This document shows, piece by piece, positions 24,235 to 35,089 of a DNA stretch of 64,000 nt. Positions within the stretch are counted from its first letter, which is position 1. Each line of letters opens with the position of its first letter. The position numbers were made by a program, and so were the translations under genes. The DNA comes from Eudorina sp. 2006-703-Eu-15 (taxonomy: Eukaryota > Chlorophyta > Chlorophyceae > Chlamydomonadales > Volvocaceae): positions 374,400 to 438,399 of the forward strand of contig BDSI01000051.1 in assembly GCA_003117195.1 (NCBI GenBank), written 5' to 3'. Below the pieces are notes generated by a model. The model saw only the letters and a list, made by a program, of their open reading frames with translations, had not been told where the DNA came from and searched no databases.

Positions 24235-27122
24235 ATGGTGGACGCCATGCGCGCTATGTTGGACGAGTTGATGGGGAAAGAACGCAACGTGCCGTTGACG
24301 CAGCGCTCGAATCGGCGGATCCATTACGACGACCCGTCAGTGTGCAAGTATGCACTGGCAGGCCTGTGCCCGAATGGATTGTTTAAAAATACAAGGAGTG
24401 ACTTAGGTGCGGGGAGCTGTAAACACAAACGTCTGACGGTGGGCAAGGAACATAATTGAACCGCCCTTGGCCGCCTGCAGGTCCCTGCCCATATGAACTG
24501 CATGAAGACCATATAGGATGGGCTGATTTACAAGCAGAATATGATAAGCAGGACCCTCATGAGCACGAGAGGTGAGCTCAGTATATTGTTTGTGGGTTTG
24601 CCTGAAACGTAATCGTCGCGTTCTGCATGCAGTCGGACCGAATGTGTGCTCCTGCGCAGGTACGAGCGGCGGCTCATGAAGGTGCTGGACGACCTCATCC
24701 GTGAGATGGACCGGAAAATTGCCAAGGCGAAGGAGCGAGCCGAGGCGGAGAGCAGTGCTCGGCCCCTGAAGCCGGATGACGCAGCCCGCTTGGCAGAGAT
24801 GCAGGCGAAAGCGAAAGGTGGGATGCTGCGCACGCCGTGCTGCAGTCCGGGTCGTGCACCCGCGTGTATCTTGTTCTCGCGACGGGATGTTCGGGACACC
24901 ACACCGTCAGCATACGCTGCTAAGGGGATCTGTAGGGGTGTGTTATGATGTGCCGAAGAGTTAATCATGGTGTCTCCCCTTCCTTGGGCTGTCGCAGACC
25001 TGCTTCACAAGAGCCAGGAGGCGGGCGAGGCAGGTGACGTGGACGTGTCCATGGCGCTGGCGCAACAGGCGCAGGAGCTGCAGGCGCAGCACGACCGCCT
25101 GCAGCGCAGCCTCACAGCACCCGACCGCACCATGAGCGTGTGCGACATCTGCGGCGTCTTCATCAACAGTACGGACAATGATCAGCGGCGGCAGGTACGT
25201 TCCTCAACCAAACCAAGCCCAAGTATGTTGGCTGCGCAGGTAAGTATGGACAGAGACCACAGTCCCTAGGAGCACACGCTGCACATCGTGGGTGCTGTGG
25301 GGCGCGGACATAAGGCGGCACCGGACAGGGCCAGGGGAGAGGGGGTGGGAGTGCTGACATGCGCGCATAGGGACCGTGTACGGCCTTGGACGTTGGACAA
25401 CTATTACGGGGGCAGGCTTCCTGCGCATCGATAAATTGCCTTGTTGCATATGTGCTCTTGCACTCCAAAGTTCTGGCGCAGCCCTCGTTTCTTGTGTCGC
25501 TGTCTGATGGTCTCTGCCCGTATTGTTTCTTGTGTGGCACAGGAGCACTTGACTGGCAAGCAGTACCTGGGCTGGAAGGCCATTCGCGAGAAATTCGCCG
25601 ATCTGCAGAAGAAGTGGGAGCGGCCGCGGTCCCGGGAGCCTGAGGCACCGGTGCGCGAGCGCAGCGCTCCGCCGCAGACGGGAGAGGACTCGGGCCACCG
25701 CAGCCGGGAGCGGGAGAGGGAGCGGTCGCCGGCCGGGTGGGTGGCTGTGGCGCGGGGTACTTATCCCAGCGCTGGTTCTTAGGAATGGGAACCAAGATGT
25801 CTGCGTGCGGGTGACTCGGGACGTTCTGAGGCCATGCACCTCTGGCGTGAACGCAACCGCTTGCCTGTGATGTGCAGGCGGGAGAGCGATAGCCGGGGGC
25901 GCAGCACGTACGACGACCGTGCCGGCAACGACAGCCGGGGGCGCAGCGCTGGGTACGATGACCGGCGGTACGACAGCGGGTGAGTGGCAACCGTGTAGGA
26001 AGCCTTAATCGATTGGACACTGATGCAGGAGCCGAAGAGCCGTCGTACTTGATGAAAAGGATGAATCAGTGCCATGGCTGGGATGGCAGATCGCACATGC
26101 AGGATGGGCAGCGGCTTGCGAAGTCACCCGTTGTATCTGTGTCCGTAAACTCGCGAAGCGGAATGGGATCTCTTGATTCGAGCTCCGTGTGGGGTTGCTG
26201 TCGCTTGCAGGCGGGATGACAGGGGATACGACAGCCGGGGCCGCGGCTACGATGACAGCCGCGGGCGGGGTTACGACGACAGCCGAGGCCGTGGGTACGA
26301 CGATCGCCGGAGTCGAGGGTACGATGAAGGCCGGGGGCGGGGCTACGACGACGGGCGGGGCCGGGGCTACGAAGATGCCGGCCGGGGCCGCGGGTACGAC
26401 GACCGGCGAGACTACGACAGGCGCGGCGACGACGGATACAGGTCAGGCTCGTACGGCAGCGGCGGTAGCTACCGTGATCGGCCACGCGACAGCTACTACG
26501 AGGTAAGTACAGTGTGACGCCCCGTGTCATTTGCCGTACACGATATGGCCGACGTATCTTAGGTGAGGCCTCCTGCCGTGGCATTGGTCGAGGATGCGGA
26601 GGATGTTTGCGCGGCAGTGCGGTGCCACACCACTGGCGCCCAGCGCTGGTGAGTCCGTCCTGAGGAGACCGAGGCGTTCTTCTTGTGCTCGGAGGGGGAC
26701 CGACAAGGGCACCCAGACCCAGAAAAAAAAACCGGGCACGGAGGGCAGTGCGGGCTGAGGGCTCCATGCGCACAGACTCCCTTGGCGGGGGTCCAGCCGT
26801 GTTCACATCTTGGAGCGGGCACTTCAACACGACTGCATGCGGGATCACCTTCCTTGCGCATGTCATACGCCTGTTTGGTCGCCTCTCAAAGTGGGGTCTC
26901 CAGTGTATCTATGCATACTGTAATACTTTCATTGCCTAAAAGGTTTCGCTTCCGTGCCCTAGACCTCCAGCGTCATCACCAGGGCTCCGCACCGAAGTCA
27001 TGACTGCCACCTCGGGTTAGGTGGGCGTCCCTTGTTGATACTAGAGGTCTTTTGCATGCTTCGTCGAGGTCAACTAAGTCGTGCCTTGTGGGTCGCCGAC
27101 GCAGGACCGGCGGCGGTATTGA
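24235..27122 (+). CDS. LUC7: LUC7-like U1 snRNP splicing factor, right (intact) copy
   Basis: Exons 24235-24406, 24481-24571, 24660-24817, 24998-25194, 25543-25736, 25878-25979, 26211-26502, 27105-27122 (TGA); 407 aa, all phases close. Order of parts: N-terminal LUC7 helix (RAMLDELMGKERN), CCCH finger ending ELHEDH at the exon 1/2 junction, charged helical region (YERRLMKVLDDLIREMDRK, AEMQAKAK, ALAQQAQELQAQHDRL), second finger CDICG...EHLTGKQYLGW, then an Arg/Asp/Gly/Tyr domain with about nine GYDD-R-GRG-type repeats and a short DRRRY end. The usual final His of finger 2 is Tyr here. The RD-rich tail takes the place of the RS domain in animal LUC7L. Pairs head-to-head with the left copy. This copy has an unbroken frame and is the likelier functional one. 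Confidence 0.93.
24572..26757. repeat. Right arm of inverted duplication (LUC7 pair)
   Basis: Mate of 20316-22500. The match ends at 26757, about 250 bp into the last intron, after which the two copies are unrelated up to their last 18-nt exons. Confidence 0.9.
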
Positions 27123-28588
27123 TGAGAGATGGCTGTGGAGGTAGGCTGTCGCTGCCACTGCGCCCGGCGGTTCACACCACCTGCCCTGTCCAAGAGGTGT
27201 CAAAATGAGAACTGCCCAGGAACCCAACAAGGGGCGTGTATGTGTCGCGGGCGTCCTGTACGAGTCGAGGATGCACCGCCTGCCGGTGTCCTGATTTTGT
27301 GCGCGTGCAGGCTGCAAACACGTTGGAAATCGCCGCCGGGCGGCAAGGCCGGCGACGTTGGGTGAGTTGTGGCTGGTGGTGACGATGGTGGTGGTGCAGA
27401 ACTCGGTAAGCGGAACGTTGCGAGTGCGTGCTTGCGAATGTGAAGAAAGCATGAGGTTTGGGTTTGTGTCCGTTGGAGAACTGTGCCGCCGGTGTTACTT
27501 GGGACGGAGTCGGATACGGTTCGGGGAAGATTGTTGTTTGGGCGCGTATCGCGCTCGCGCTGTTGTAAGCGATATGTTCTCCCGCGCTTGCTCTGCCCGA
27601 ATACGATCGGCCTATTTGCGCTGGACCCTTGCGGTGCACACGGCCTCATCGCACAGCAAGGCGCCTGATTCACATGCAGCTAGCTGCTAGGCCAACTGCC
27701 CTCAACTGCCGACTGTGAAAATTCCGTTGACTTGGCCAGCGAATGATCTCGAGGGCGGCTACCTGTTCGTATCTGGGCCGGCAGGGCGCCAGTCGCTTAC
27801 GTGGGCTGAAGGTGGGTAGCCTGTGTGCAGCTACCTCTGAGACCCATAGGCACCTTTGTCTAAAACATGAAACGGAGTAGTAATGGAAGAGACCTTGGTT
27901 TCAGGTACAGAGAGCATATGTTACCTCGTCGTACGGCGATGCAGTATGGCCGTATGCTTCGCTCTCTCGCACACCTCCTTTCAATCCTTGATGAGTATGT
28001 CTTTCTTGTTTTGCAAGCGCACATGAACAAAACGTCGCATTAGGGGTCGCGTCCCCAAAGAAGAGCTTCGGCGCGTAGCACAGCACGCATTTGCTACATT
28101 CTCCCAGCCGGATTAGTGGAAGGGACTGAGCGCTTGACTTGACAACGACGAATAGATGACGTGCAATGAGGAGCGAAGTAACGAGCGCAATACTTGTAAG
28201 GCACCGTAGTCGGTTGTATTGGTTGTATCCGTACCAGCTGCAGAGGGGCATGATGATTGATACTGGTGGGCCAGCGCGCCAGGCAGGACACGTAATTAAT
28301 GTTGTGCATTGACTAACCATCGTATTAACTTAACAGAAGACTCGACCGTAGCTCGGGATGAATGACAGCAGATGAACAGCACCATAGCAATTTGATAAAT
28401 TTATTGCTATGGTTATTTATCGATCACAATGGTTAGGATAAGATCGATGGGCGCAGCTGTCGGGGTTGAAGTTAGGGCATTGCCCAAGTGCGTCGGGGCC
28501 AACAGCTCGCACGAATCGAAACAGCAAGCTCAGGGATGAAGATTTGGAATCTTCATTTCATTCCTTGCCTTCTGTCGGATCTGCGGCC
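27123..28588. other. Intergenic: LUC7 3' flank and GT49 gene promoter
   Basis: About 1.5 kb without a supported gene. It includes a TGTAA element near 27565, the volvocine-type polyadenylation signal, on the LUC7 strand. An AT-rich palindrome at 28381-28413 lies before the GT49 start. GC content falls markedly after 27840. Confidence 0.4.
28381..28413. promoter_or_regulatory. Perfect 11-bp inverted repeat upstream of the first GT49 gene
   Basis: The arms ACCATAGCAAT and ATTGCTATGGT are separated by 11 AT-rich bases, ending about 175 bp before the ATG. It could be a protein-binding palindrome or the scar of a small element; function is not shown. Confidence 0.4.
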
Positions 28589-30234
28589 ATGCGGTCAAGG
28601 TGCAGTGTGTGGGTTGCAGTAGCCCTCCTTGCCGTCGCAACCAATCATGTGGCTGCCGCTGACGCACCGGAACACATGACTGCTTTTGCTGAGTGCTTTG
28701 CACGTCAGAATTGCTTGGCCGCCGAGCGGACTTCGTGGCGTCACTTCACCGAAGACTTTCCCAGCTGCCACGCGTTGGGCGGCGCGTGGTGGTCCCGCAA
28801 GCCGTCGGGGATCCCGGTTACGCTGGTGACGCAACTGTCATTTACAAGGCTCGACCAGCTGAGAGCGCAATGCGACACCTGGCTTGGCCCCTTGGCAGCT
28901 GCTGTGTACCTCCCTCTCGTCAACCCGGGCAACGAGCTGTCGGAGGGCAATCGGAAGACGCTTCAGGACGCGGCGGCGACCGTCCAGCAGTTTTTCAACG
29001 CCTCCGAGGCTCACAGCACCCCATGCTGCCAGCTGCGCCTTGCGCTGATGTACGAGCTCTTCAACGACACTCGCGCAGCCCTGCTGCTGTACCCGGTCAA
29101 CACGCTGCGCAACTACGCGCGGCTGATGGCGGACACGGACCTCATCACCAACATCGATGTGGACCTACTGCCGTCCATGTCCATCTCCGCGGCACTAGCC
29201 GACCTGCGCACACTCGCAAATTACACGGACGAATGCCGCCGCGGGGCCGTCTTCGTGTGGCCCGCTTTCCAGAGCAACTGCAACCGCACCGACGAGGCCG
29301 ACGAGATCGCGCGCAGCGGCAAAGCGGCGCTGCAGCGCGGACTCGAAACGTGCGTTCACATCTTCGAGTACAGGTATCCCGTCTTCCACGGACCCACCAA
29401 CTACGACCGCTGGCTCGGCGGCGGAGACGTCTATCGCGTGCAGTACAAGTTCAACTATGAGCCCTGGTTCATGGGCTGGAGGCTGACGACGCAATGGTTT
29501 GATTTCAGGTGAGCCGTCGGAGCTGCGTTTGCGGGACTCGCTGACTGACTGACTGACTGACTGACTGACTGGGGCTTCGCGAGCTGGGGCGGGACAGCGC
29601 CGGCGTGGCGGGGGCAGCCCTCAGCTGAAGCGCCCATGGGCGCCGTCGGGGGAGTTGCGGGTTTCTGGAATGGTGAGCGAAGCGCCGGAGGAGACTGAGG
29701 CCGGAGACCACCCTCCAAGACAACACAACGGTCCATGGAACATCCCGCGCTCTACGAGGCAGCGTCTAGGACTGGAGGCACATTGAAGTTGGCGCTCACT
29801 GGGCTGACCGGCACTGGTTCTTCCTCTGACCTCTTATCGCCGCGTCGTTGAAGTTCGGTGTCCCCATCCCCATGCCCCTGGCGCCTTTCGTCCCCCACAG
29901 ATACCGCGGCTACGGATTCAACAAGTGCGTTCATGCCGCCGCCACCAACGCCAGCGGCGCGACGTGGCTGGTGTCGCCCCACGGCTTCGTGCTTCACCGG
30001 CCGCATAACTTAACGGCGATGAGGACCCTGTTCGTGCACGGCAAGGCCACACGCAACGAGGTCCAGGATCTCCGATCCACGATGTACGGACACGTGCTGG
30101 AGCTGTGGGAGGCGGCGCAGCGCAGCGTGAACGCCACCGGCAGGTTCGCGGTGGCGGTGGAGGACAGCTTCCGGAGCTGCATGGCGTCGCTGCCCTGGTG
30201 GGCAGGTGGAGCAGCGATGCCGGCAGGGAGCTGA
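28589..30234 (+). CDS. GT49-family (LARGE/B4GAT1-like) glycosyltransferase, copy A
   Basis: Exons 28589-29508 and 29901-30234 (TGA), 417 aa. The start chosen is the Met followed by a hydrophobic signal or anchor (about residues 8-25), so the enzyme should enter the ER/Golgi. Family patterns: IPVTLVTQLS, the wide GPLAAAVYLPL strand, LYPVNTLRNYARLMADTDLI followed by DVD at 190-192 (metal and nucleotide-sugar binding), PAF, FNYEPWFMGWR, then across the intron YRGYGFNKCVHAA and SPHGFVLHRPH. GT49 enzymes in animals transfer glucuronic acid or build matriglycan; the algal substrate is unknown. Several NxT/S sites are present. An upstream in-frame ATG region exists but would precede the signal peptide. 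The intron (29509-29900) sits at the same codon as in the three copies to the right and contains a GACT tetranucleotide run. Confidence 0.88.
29541..29571. repeat. GACT tetranucleotide microsatellite
   Basis: Seven to eight units of GACT/CTGA in the intron of GT49 copy A. Confidence 0.85.
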
Positions 30235-33200
30235 GGGCGTAGCGGTGCGGGCGGCCGCGGAGTCACCGGCAGTGAGGCGGCCGGCGAAGCAGCAGCAAGC
30301 AACAGCAGCGGCGGATGGAGCAGGATTCGCGGTTTTGAGTGGCATTCGCTGGACGCTGACCAGGGCAAGGGAGCATCCCGCCGGCCCTCTAAAGCCGAGC
30401 TGAGCCGGGGGATCCTTGGCTGGCGCCTACAGCCCAGAGAACTGGCGCCACTCGGGCTTCCGCTGTTGGGGGACCGGGGGAGGTAGTGACTGCGAATGAA
30501 CTTACGAATGAGCTTGCGAATTACCCTTGGAATGTAACACACTGTGGCAGCGCTGGCTGCGGAGGACACGACCTGGCGGCGAACTTGGAGGAGGAGGAGA
30601 AAGAGGGGGAGGAGGTGCGGGAGAAGGATGTTTTTGTACTCATGATCCAATTGGTTTGCGAGCGACGTGAGTATGAAGTCTCGGCGGGTTGCAGCGTGCC
30701 GCAATGCACGCATGGTCTGCGGCCGGACACGGAGGCCGGGCGCGGGGCGACGTGTCCGCCACCTCCTCACGTGCGCGGTGTTGGTGCCTAGTGTAGGGCC
30801 GCGACCTTGCTTCACAGACACCTGAAGAGGTGTTCCATGTGACCGTGCCCGTGATCCTGACCATGACTGGCAGCTGCTTAAGAGGCGCCCGTGCCTTTCT
30901 CGTCTGGTGATGATCTGCACGTACTGTGGATGCAGCCCTTCGGTGGCGCTCCCACCCCCCCCCCCGAGGTGATTCGCTTCCTCGGGTTTGGAATCGGGAG
31001 GTCGCCACGGGTTGTCACCATGCTCCGAGAGCACCCGCCGTGGCAGGCCTTGGTCCTGGTCATGATGCGGCACCCGCGGGATCGGGCGACGGCCCGCAGT
31101 CCCCAATCCGCCTGCCTCGCCCTGGTGGGGGTGTCGGAAGTGCAGTGTCCAGAAGGGGGAGCCAGGAAGGGGTCCGTGTCCGAGTGTCTGCTGCCGTGTT
31201 GTTGCTGCCGTGTTGTTGCTGTAGGGTCGCAATCTCGCCACCGCGCACCTAGTCAGGGTTTACGTTACGTGGCATGCGAGTAAGACAGCGCGTGGACGAC
31301 GAGCGACCCGTGTTGCGTCGTCGTATTTCGCGGCGTACGGAAGTGCCGTCATGCTCTCGCAGCATTTCCCGACGGGTGCACCCGGGCAGGTCACGGCGCG
31401 GATCACGTACTACGGGTGCGGGTTTGCCGTGTGCGTTTTCGCCTCTTGAGCTCGTTGGTCCTTGATGTGAAAGTAACACCTGTACGAGAAGCATGTTGTT
31501 TCTGGCGGACTTGGCACGCATAGACTCCATGGCGGCCGCATGGTCTATGCGAGCCGTTCGCGTGGCATCCGTGCGGCGGCGTTGCCTGCCTCCAGGCCCT
31601 TGCTGGCCACTGTGAATGGGATGGGTATTGTGGGGGCACTGGTGGGCACGTTGTCTTGGATGTGCGCGCCTGGGATTGCAGGGGTTCCGACGCGGCAGCG
31701 CGCGCGAAGCGATGCACGGCATGTCCGAGCGCAGGGGAGCAATGAACGGGGGACGCAGTCTCCCTCCGCGCTGTCACCAGTCGACGGGGGGAGCCGTCTT
31801 CAGTCGACGGGGGGTGGGTTTGCCCAAACACGATCACACATCACACTCCCCCGGTTCCGCACAAGAGCTTCTTACCACGGCCCGTCCTGGACATCTCCGT
31901 GCTAAGCACCCGTACTACATACGGCACCCAAAACAACCCGATCGTGTGGTCATACGGTAATCGTCACGCGCTTAGACTGCCCGGTTCCTGTGGTCGGGGT
32001 CCCCTCTGGCCCACGGGTCGGGGTCCTTCTGCAGAGCCGCCGCAAGGCTGCATACCGTACACAGCTACGGGCCACCACCGGAGACGGCAGCCGGTCTTGT
32101 CCGTGGTGGTGGATCGGAAATAATAGGGGCGCCCTTGTGGCAAACTGCCCCTGCGCGGGCCATGGCTGGTCCTCAGGAACGGGGTTGTTTCCTGGTCGAG
32201 CGGGTGCGGGGTGTGCTCCGGTGCACGTTTGGAGCCTGTCCGGTGTGAGGCGGCTATCTATGGCTGTCACCAAGGACCCGCGGGGTCCACTGTAACGTCA
32301 TCAACAACATCACAAGGTACACCGCATGTTGGCAGCGTGGCACACACACAAAAAGACGGGCGCTACTCGGCCCCTCGCATACGGTATCACGCACACCTGT
32401 TTCTGCCTGCCTAAAGAGCACACGAAGACACACGTGCGTCGGCGGAATGTCTGGGGCATGTTTGCGGAGGCCATCATCTCGGGTCTTCCCTGTCTAGGTC
32501 CGGTCCCTGGGTACGTGCCCCCGGTACATGCGTCACGGTACCCCGAGGGCGGCCCCTGTCCGTCCGCCCCCGGGGCAGTTGCCGTATCTCCGGGCACGTC
32601 CCGCCAGGATGCGGCGGAGACCTCGTGTCACCAACAAACCGCATCCGCTGCACATGGCGGCTCACTGCGCGTCCATCAGGCGTCCATCAAGCGGCGTGTT
32701 GTACGGCGGGCATGGTACGGTATTGTCCGGTATCCAACCCCAAACAAACCACCTATCGCACCGACATGTCAAAATCAGCTGTCTCGCGCGCCACACAGCA
32801 CCTCAGCTCCGCGATCATGGGCAGTGTGGTCATGTCAGTGCACCCCGGACGTGGCACTTGTCCCAAGTCCGCAGTACCCGCCTGAACAGGCTCGCTGCCA
32901 TTCCACGCGGCCGCTCCCTCCCTTGAACCCCACCCTCAACCCACCCCACCCTCAACCCACCCCAACCTCACGCAAGGGGGTCACTGCCGCATCCGCCACT
33001 TCTGCAAGGGGCAGCTGCATACGGTGGACGCACTCACAGCGGCACACACACACCCTCGGCCTTGGCGGTGGGGCCTACTGGGGCTTGCTCTGGTATACAC
33101 CGATGATCCCGTTGGGGTCCGCTGTAACATTCATTCATTCATTCACACCCTCGATTGTCGCGGCTCAGTTCTCTTTTAACACACCCTCGATCAAGACGCT

Positions 33201-35089
33201 TGCTGCGATTGGCAGCCGGATGCCCCCACCCACCCCTTCTGTGTCCGCCGTTTTCCCGAGTACGACTGTACGAACGGTACTGCACCTCTGCATGCATGTA
33301 CGGACCCGAGATGATGCCCAAGGCATTCCGCCGACGCACACATGCATCCTCTTGATGACGACCTCCTGATCTGCCCGGCTCCTCCCAACTGTCTGCTGCT
33401 GCAGCTGCTTCCGGTTGCTCGTCTCCCCTGTCCTGCTGGCTGGCCAGGCAGGTGCCGGGTGCACACCGAGGTGCCGGGTGCACAACCCTCCCGACTGCCC
33501 GACGGTACGCACCTACCCGGGTCCAGCCCGGTCTCCACCTGCGGCTGAGCGGCACTGGGGTCCACATCGGCATATCTCACCCGGCGAGGGAGGGCGCGCG
33601 CAAGGGGCCCGCCAGACGGGTCGCACGCACAACACCCGACGCGGCGTGGCAGCGTCCGCCTCATTGGACGATTCGATGCGTTCCCCGGCGTCCATCCCCG
33701 CTTCGCCGTGGGACCCTCCGAGGCCGACCCCAAACTCTCCTCCGAGCCCGACCCCGACCCTGCTCCCACGTCCTTCCCGCCTCACTGCGGTGATCCTGGC
33801 CTCCGCGCCGCGCATCTCGTCCGTCCGCGCTGCTGCTGCTGCTGCGTCGGGACACCACAGAACGACCAGCCGCTGAGGACCCTTACCCTACCCTCCCTGT
33901 GCCAGCGCGAAAACCCATGGCACTGCAGACCGCATGAATGTCACCAACCCACATGCAAAACCATTGGCAACCCATTGAGCGATTTGTGTTTGTTTGGCGT
34001 ATGCCCAAGACAAGTTCCGTGTGTCCAGGGCCTCTGCGAACGGAGTCGGCGGCCGTGCCCAGGTTAGGATAGGCGGTATGGCTCGTCGGCCGGGGCCCCC
34101 ACGCACGCCGCGCCGGACTTTATGCCCCGTGGTGAACTGGTGTGTCAGTTCAGCGGTAAAGCGGCACGGGAAGCCGCCACCACGCCGCCACGGCAAGACG
34201 CGCACTCCCTCCCCTGCGCGCCCGACCAGGATTCGGCCCCCTCGACCATTCTTGTTTTTTCCGAACCCTGAACCCCGCGCAGCACGGTACACCTGACTAC
34301 GCACACGCGCATGCACATGTACCCCATCGCAACCCCAACCCAGACGCGCAATGCCCCACCGTTTTTTTAAACTACATCACCCCTTTTAATCAGAGCCTCC
34401 ACCTCCACCGGAATCCGGCATTCCCGGCCCTCCCGTCGTACAAACATCGATACAATACCTCTCCACGAGGGCCTCCCACCCCCAAGATCTGCCACAAGGG
34501 CGGTCTCCAGCCCCCCGTCGGTGCCACACCCGCCAGGAACCATCGTACCCCGCACCACGCCCGGGCTGCTGCCCTAACCCTCACCCCATTCACCACGCTG
34601 CGGATTCCATCCCGGCGCCACGGAAGGCCATCCAGCGCTCCCGTCCCGCCCCGCGCCCCGCGCAAGTGCGAATCTCCGCGGGGCACCTCTTGGGACCGGC
34701 CCGTTACCGTATTGAAGTATCACATGCTGCGCCCAATGGTGTAGTAGTGTTCAGTGTGTGCGTTTGGCCGCGACCCGCGGGTCCAGGTCCATGTGGAGAC
34801 ATGTTCTGTGGGAGGGGCAGGCACATTGAGTGGTCGCGCTGCCCTCTCCTCCCCTCCCCCGACCTGCAGATCGCCGCCTCCATTTCACGTTCGTTTCTGA
34901 CCCGGCCCGAGGGCAGCGATATCCTTCCCCTCTCGACATTTGATCCCGAGGATCACTTGACTCTGACAGCTCTGATCTAATCTTATCGTATCTGATCTGG
35001 GTCACCCTGAACTGATCTGGGTCACCCTCAACTGATCTGGGTCGCTCTCAACTGATCTGGATCGCTCTCAATTGATCTGGGTCGCTCCC
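30235..35089. other. 4.9-kb gene-poor stretch between GT49 copies A and B
   Basis: No frame shows a recognisable family or a consistent splice series. Long open frames on both strands (for example 29994-31241 on -, 32326-33369 on +) are composition artefacts of GC-rich DNA. It contains CA runs, an ATTC run near 33130-33148 that belongs to a dispersed repeat shared with about 60385-60420, and a 20-bp tandem array at its right end. It could be the remains of decayed copies or transposons, but I cannot show this. Confidence 0.45.
34991..35089. repeat. 20-bp tandem repeat, five copies, at the 3' end of GT49 copy B
   Basis: The unit is close to ACTGATCTGGGTCACCCTCA, with CTGATCTGGGTC conserved in all. 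It abuts the stop codon of copy B (35090-35092), so it would be transcribed in that gene's 3' UTR. Confidence 0.85.

Noticed and set aside
29994..31241. 415-residue minus-strand open frame
   Set aside because: Antisense to GT49 copy A exon 2 and composed mostly of low-complexity residues.
32326..33369. 347-residue plus-strand open frame
   Set aside because: Spans microsatellites and a dispersed repeat, His/Pro/Thr-rich, with no splice partners or known domain.
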